This document shows positions 63,091 through 64,000 of a stretch of DNA of 64,000 bases, one piece after another (the first letter of the stretch is position 1; each line of letters opens with the position of its first letter). The DNA lies in the NCBI RefSeq assembly GCF_013363755.1, contig NZ_CP054841.1, positions 578,988-642,987 on the forward strand, in the 5' to 3' direction. The notes beneath the pieces are model-generated. The model saw only the letters and a program-made list of their open reading frames with translations. It searched no databases and was not told the DNA's origin. A program made the position numbers and the translations under genes. This DNA comes from Comamonas antarctica (lineage in GTDB: Bacteria > Pseudomonadota > Gammaproteobacteria > Burkholderiales > Burkholderiaceae_C).

Positions 63091-63942
63091 TTAGTCATGG
63101 CCGCCAGGTTTCTCGGCCGCCGGAACTTTCTCCGGCTCGGGTGCGAGCACCACGGCCACCGTGTCCAGCAGGTTTTCCAGCGCCGTGGCAAATGCAAGGC
63201 GCTTGTCGTCTGGCACGGCAATCGACACCTCGAAAACATCGCCTCGTTGCTTGTAGTAGCCGTTGGAGTACTTGATCTGCTTGGATGGACTCGCGCTTTT
63301 GCCACCCGAAGGATTGAGCAACGCCTGCGCCTGGTTGGAGAGCCAGCGCAGCGGCTGGTCCTCGGCGGCAAACTTGTTGGCCAGCGATACGGCGCGACGC
63401 TGGCCGCATTTCTCGTACACCTTGAGCAACTGATAGGCGGCATTGGCGCCGAACTTGTCTGGATGCTGGCGAACCAACTCCAGCAAATCCTCCGGCAGCC
63501 TGGCGTATGCCCGATAGAAGCTCATCAAGGTTTTCGACAGCTTGGCGCGGCGCGCGATATCCGAGGCGGACTCGCCGGCCACGATCAGCTTTTCATAGAA
63601 CATCGCGCGGTCGAAGTCGCAATGCTGCTGCCGGCATTCGTTTTGCTCGTAGCCGAACCACGCCGATTCCTCGAGGCTCAGATCCAGGTGGATTTCAGCC
63701 AGCAGCGAATCGAAAACCTTGTGTTCCCGGCAAGCCTGCACGCGTGTCCAGCCATCACAGATGATGAACCGGCCCGCAGCGCTGGGATTGGGAATGACAT
63801 GAATCGGATCGTGTTGGCCCTGGGTACGCAGATTTTCCGCACGCTGCAGGATCATCTCCGACGTATAGACTTCACGCGGTGCCAGCGGATTCGGATCGAT
63901 CAACTCCAGATTGATCTGCAGCAGCTGGCGTTCGTGCGCCAT
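63091..63942 (-). CDS. ParB-family partition protein (second, not KorB)
   Basis: At least 283 residues. N-terminal ParB-like domain (about 1-100) has DPNPLAPREVYTSEMI, PIHVIPNPSAAGRFIICDGWTRVQACREH and YEQNECRQQHCDFDRAMFYEKLI. HTH is ESASDIARRAKLSKTLMSFYRAYARLP (about 125-150). A helical C-terminus follows. It is distinct from KorB. The frame stays open from the ATG at 63942 to the window end, so the true start may lie outside. A parA may lie upstream. The adjacent 16-bp sites are candidate parS. Confidence 0.85.
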   Translation of the reverse strand: MAHERQLLQINLELIDPNPLAPREVYTSEMILQRAENLRTQGQHDPIHVIPNPSAAGRFIICDGWTRVQACREHKVFDSLLAEIHLDLSLEESAWFGYEQNECRQQHCDFDRAMFYEKLIVAGESASDIARRAKLSKTLMSFYRAYARLPEDLLELVRQHPDKFGANAAYQLLKVYEKCGQRRAVSLANKFAAEDQPLRWLSNQAQALLNPSGGKSASPSKQIKYSNGYYKQRGDVFEVSIAVPDDKRLAFATALENLLDTVAVVLAPEPEKVPAAEKPGGHD

Positions 63943-64000
63943 GCCTGTTGGCGGGCGTGGCGTGTCACTGGCGCCAGCAAAAGTCTCCGCGGGCGCCGGC

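Noticed and set aside
62516..63443. Frames repeating VYAYKQ/VYTHKQ, as if encoding a repeat protein
   Set aside because: The repeats are the 16-bp DNA palindromes read through by chance; one frame also runs antisense-like across parB in the wrong phase.
1..64000. Search for tRNA, rRNA and canonical chromosomal parS (TGTTTCACGTGAAACA)
   Set aside because: None was seen by eye in the window; a tRNAscan run would be needed to be certain for tRNAs.

Overview
The window is GC-rich DNA typical of the Burkholderiales, most likely a Comamonadaceae bacterium. The taxonomic hints are two Bug/TctC-type periplasmic binding proteins, the overall protein style, and a long DUF3701-type tyrosine recombinase. 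Nothing here is rRNA, tRNA or a core housekeeping cluster. Instead there are two replicon-maintenance loci. One is a korA-incC-korB operon closely resembling that of IncP plasmids (54.5-56.7 kb). The other is a candidate replication initiator, a structured non-coding region and a second ParB (61.4-64 kb). I infer a megaplasmid or chromid, or a chromosome carrying an integrated one.

Layout. 0-5.6 kb: a truncated FMN-dependent hydroxy-acid dehydrogenase and small genes (DUF1810, HD phosphohydrolase, GFA family, DOPA-dioxygenase family, GST, DUF441). 5.6-14.1 kb: a type I restriction-modification island (hsdM-hsdS-hsdR) in more AT-rich DNA, flanked by degraded sequence with recombinase and insertion-sequence remnants. 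14.1-19 kb: flavin monooxygenase plus Bug protein with a divergent IclR regulator, then an NtaA/SnaA-type flavin monooxygenase. 19.1-21.7 kb: tyrosine recombinase and crcB. 21.7-24.6 kb: a trmO-like gene and modABC, both preceded by the same palindromic operator. 24.6-25.8 kb: a lipoprotein. 26.1-34.2 kb: kdpABC, a small coupled ORF and kdpDE. 34.3-41.3 kb: small enzymes, lipocalin, SGNH hydrolase, a bug/substrate-binding protein/yddG operon with a divergent LysR gene, and a second GST flanked by a duplicated intergenic repeat. 41.5-45.1 kb: UDP-galactopyranose mutase and a glycoside hydrolase-glycosyltransferase fusion. 45.4-46.7 kb: a DUF1989 + YqcI/YcgG pair. 46.9-53.4 kb: PHB-depolymerase-type esterase, GAF protein, MHYT-GGDEF-EAL protein, M28 peptidase, nucleoside deoxyribosyltransferase. 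53.4-56.7 kb: an unknown protein, then korB-incC-korA. 56.8-60.7 kb: anti-sigma/ECF sigma pair, DodA-type dioxygenase with a LysR gene, and a DUF3455 lipoprotein. 61.4-64 kb: the rep/parB locus.

How it fits together. The korA promoter carries an exact match to the IncP KorA operator (GTTTAGCTAAAC) and a degenerate KorB-like operator. Two exact KorB operators (TTTAGCCGCTAAA) lie about 53 kb and 4 kb from korA. The rep/parB intergenic region holds four 16-bp palindrome-like sites, a long inverted repeat, a perfect 14-bp palindrome and a predicted antisense RNA (promoter plus terminator) facing the rep leader. Most other genes form an accessory metabolic and stress cargo: potassium and molybdate uptake, xenobiotic-type flavoenzymes, surface polysaccharide, and c-di-GMP signalling.
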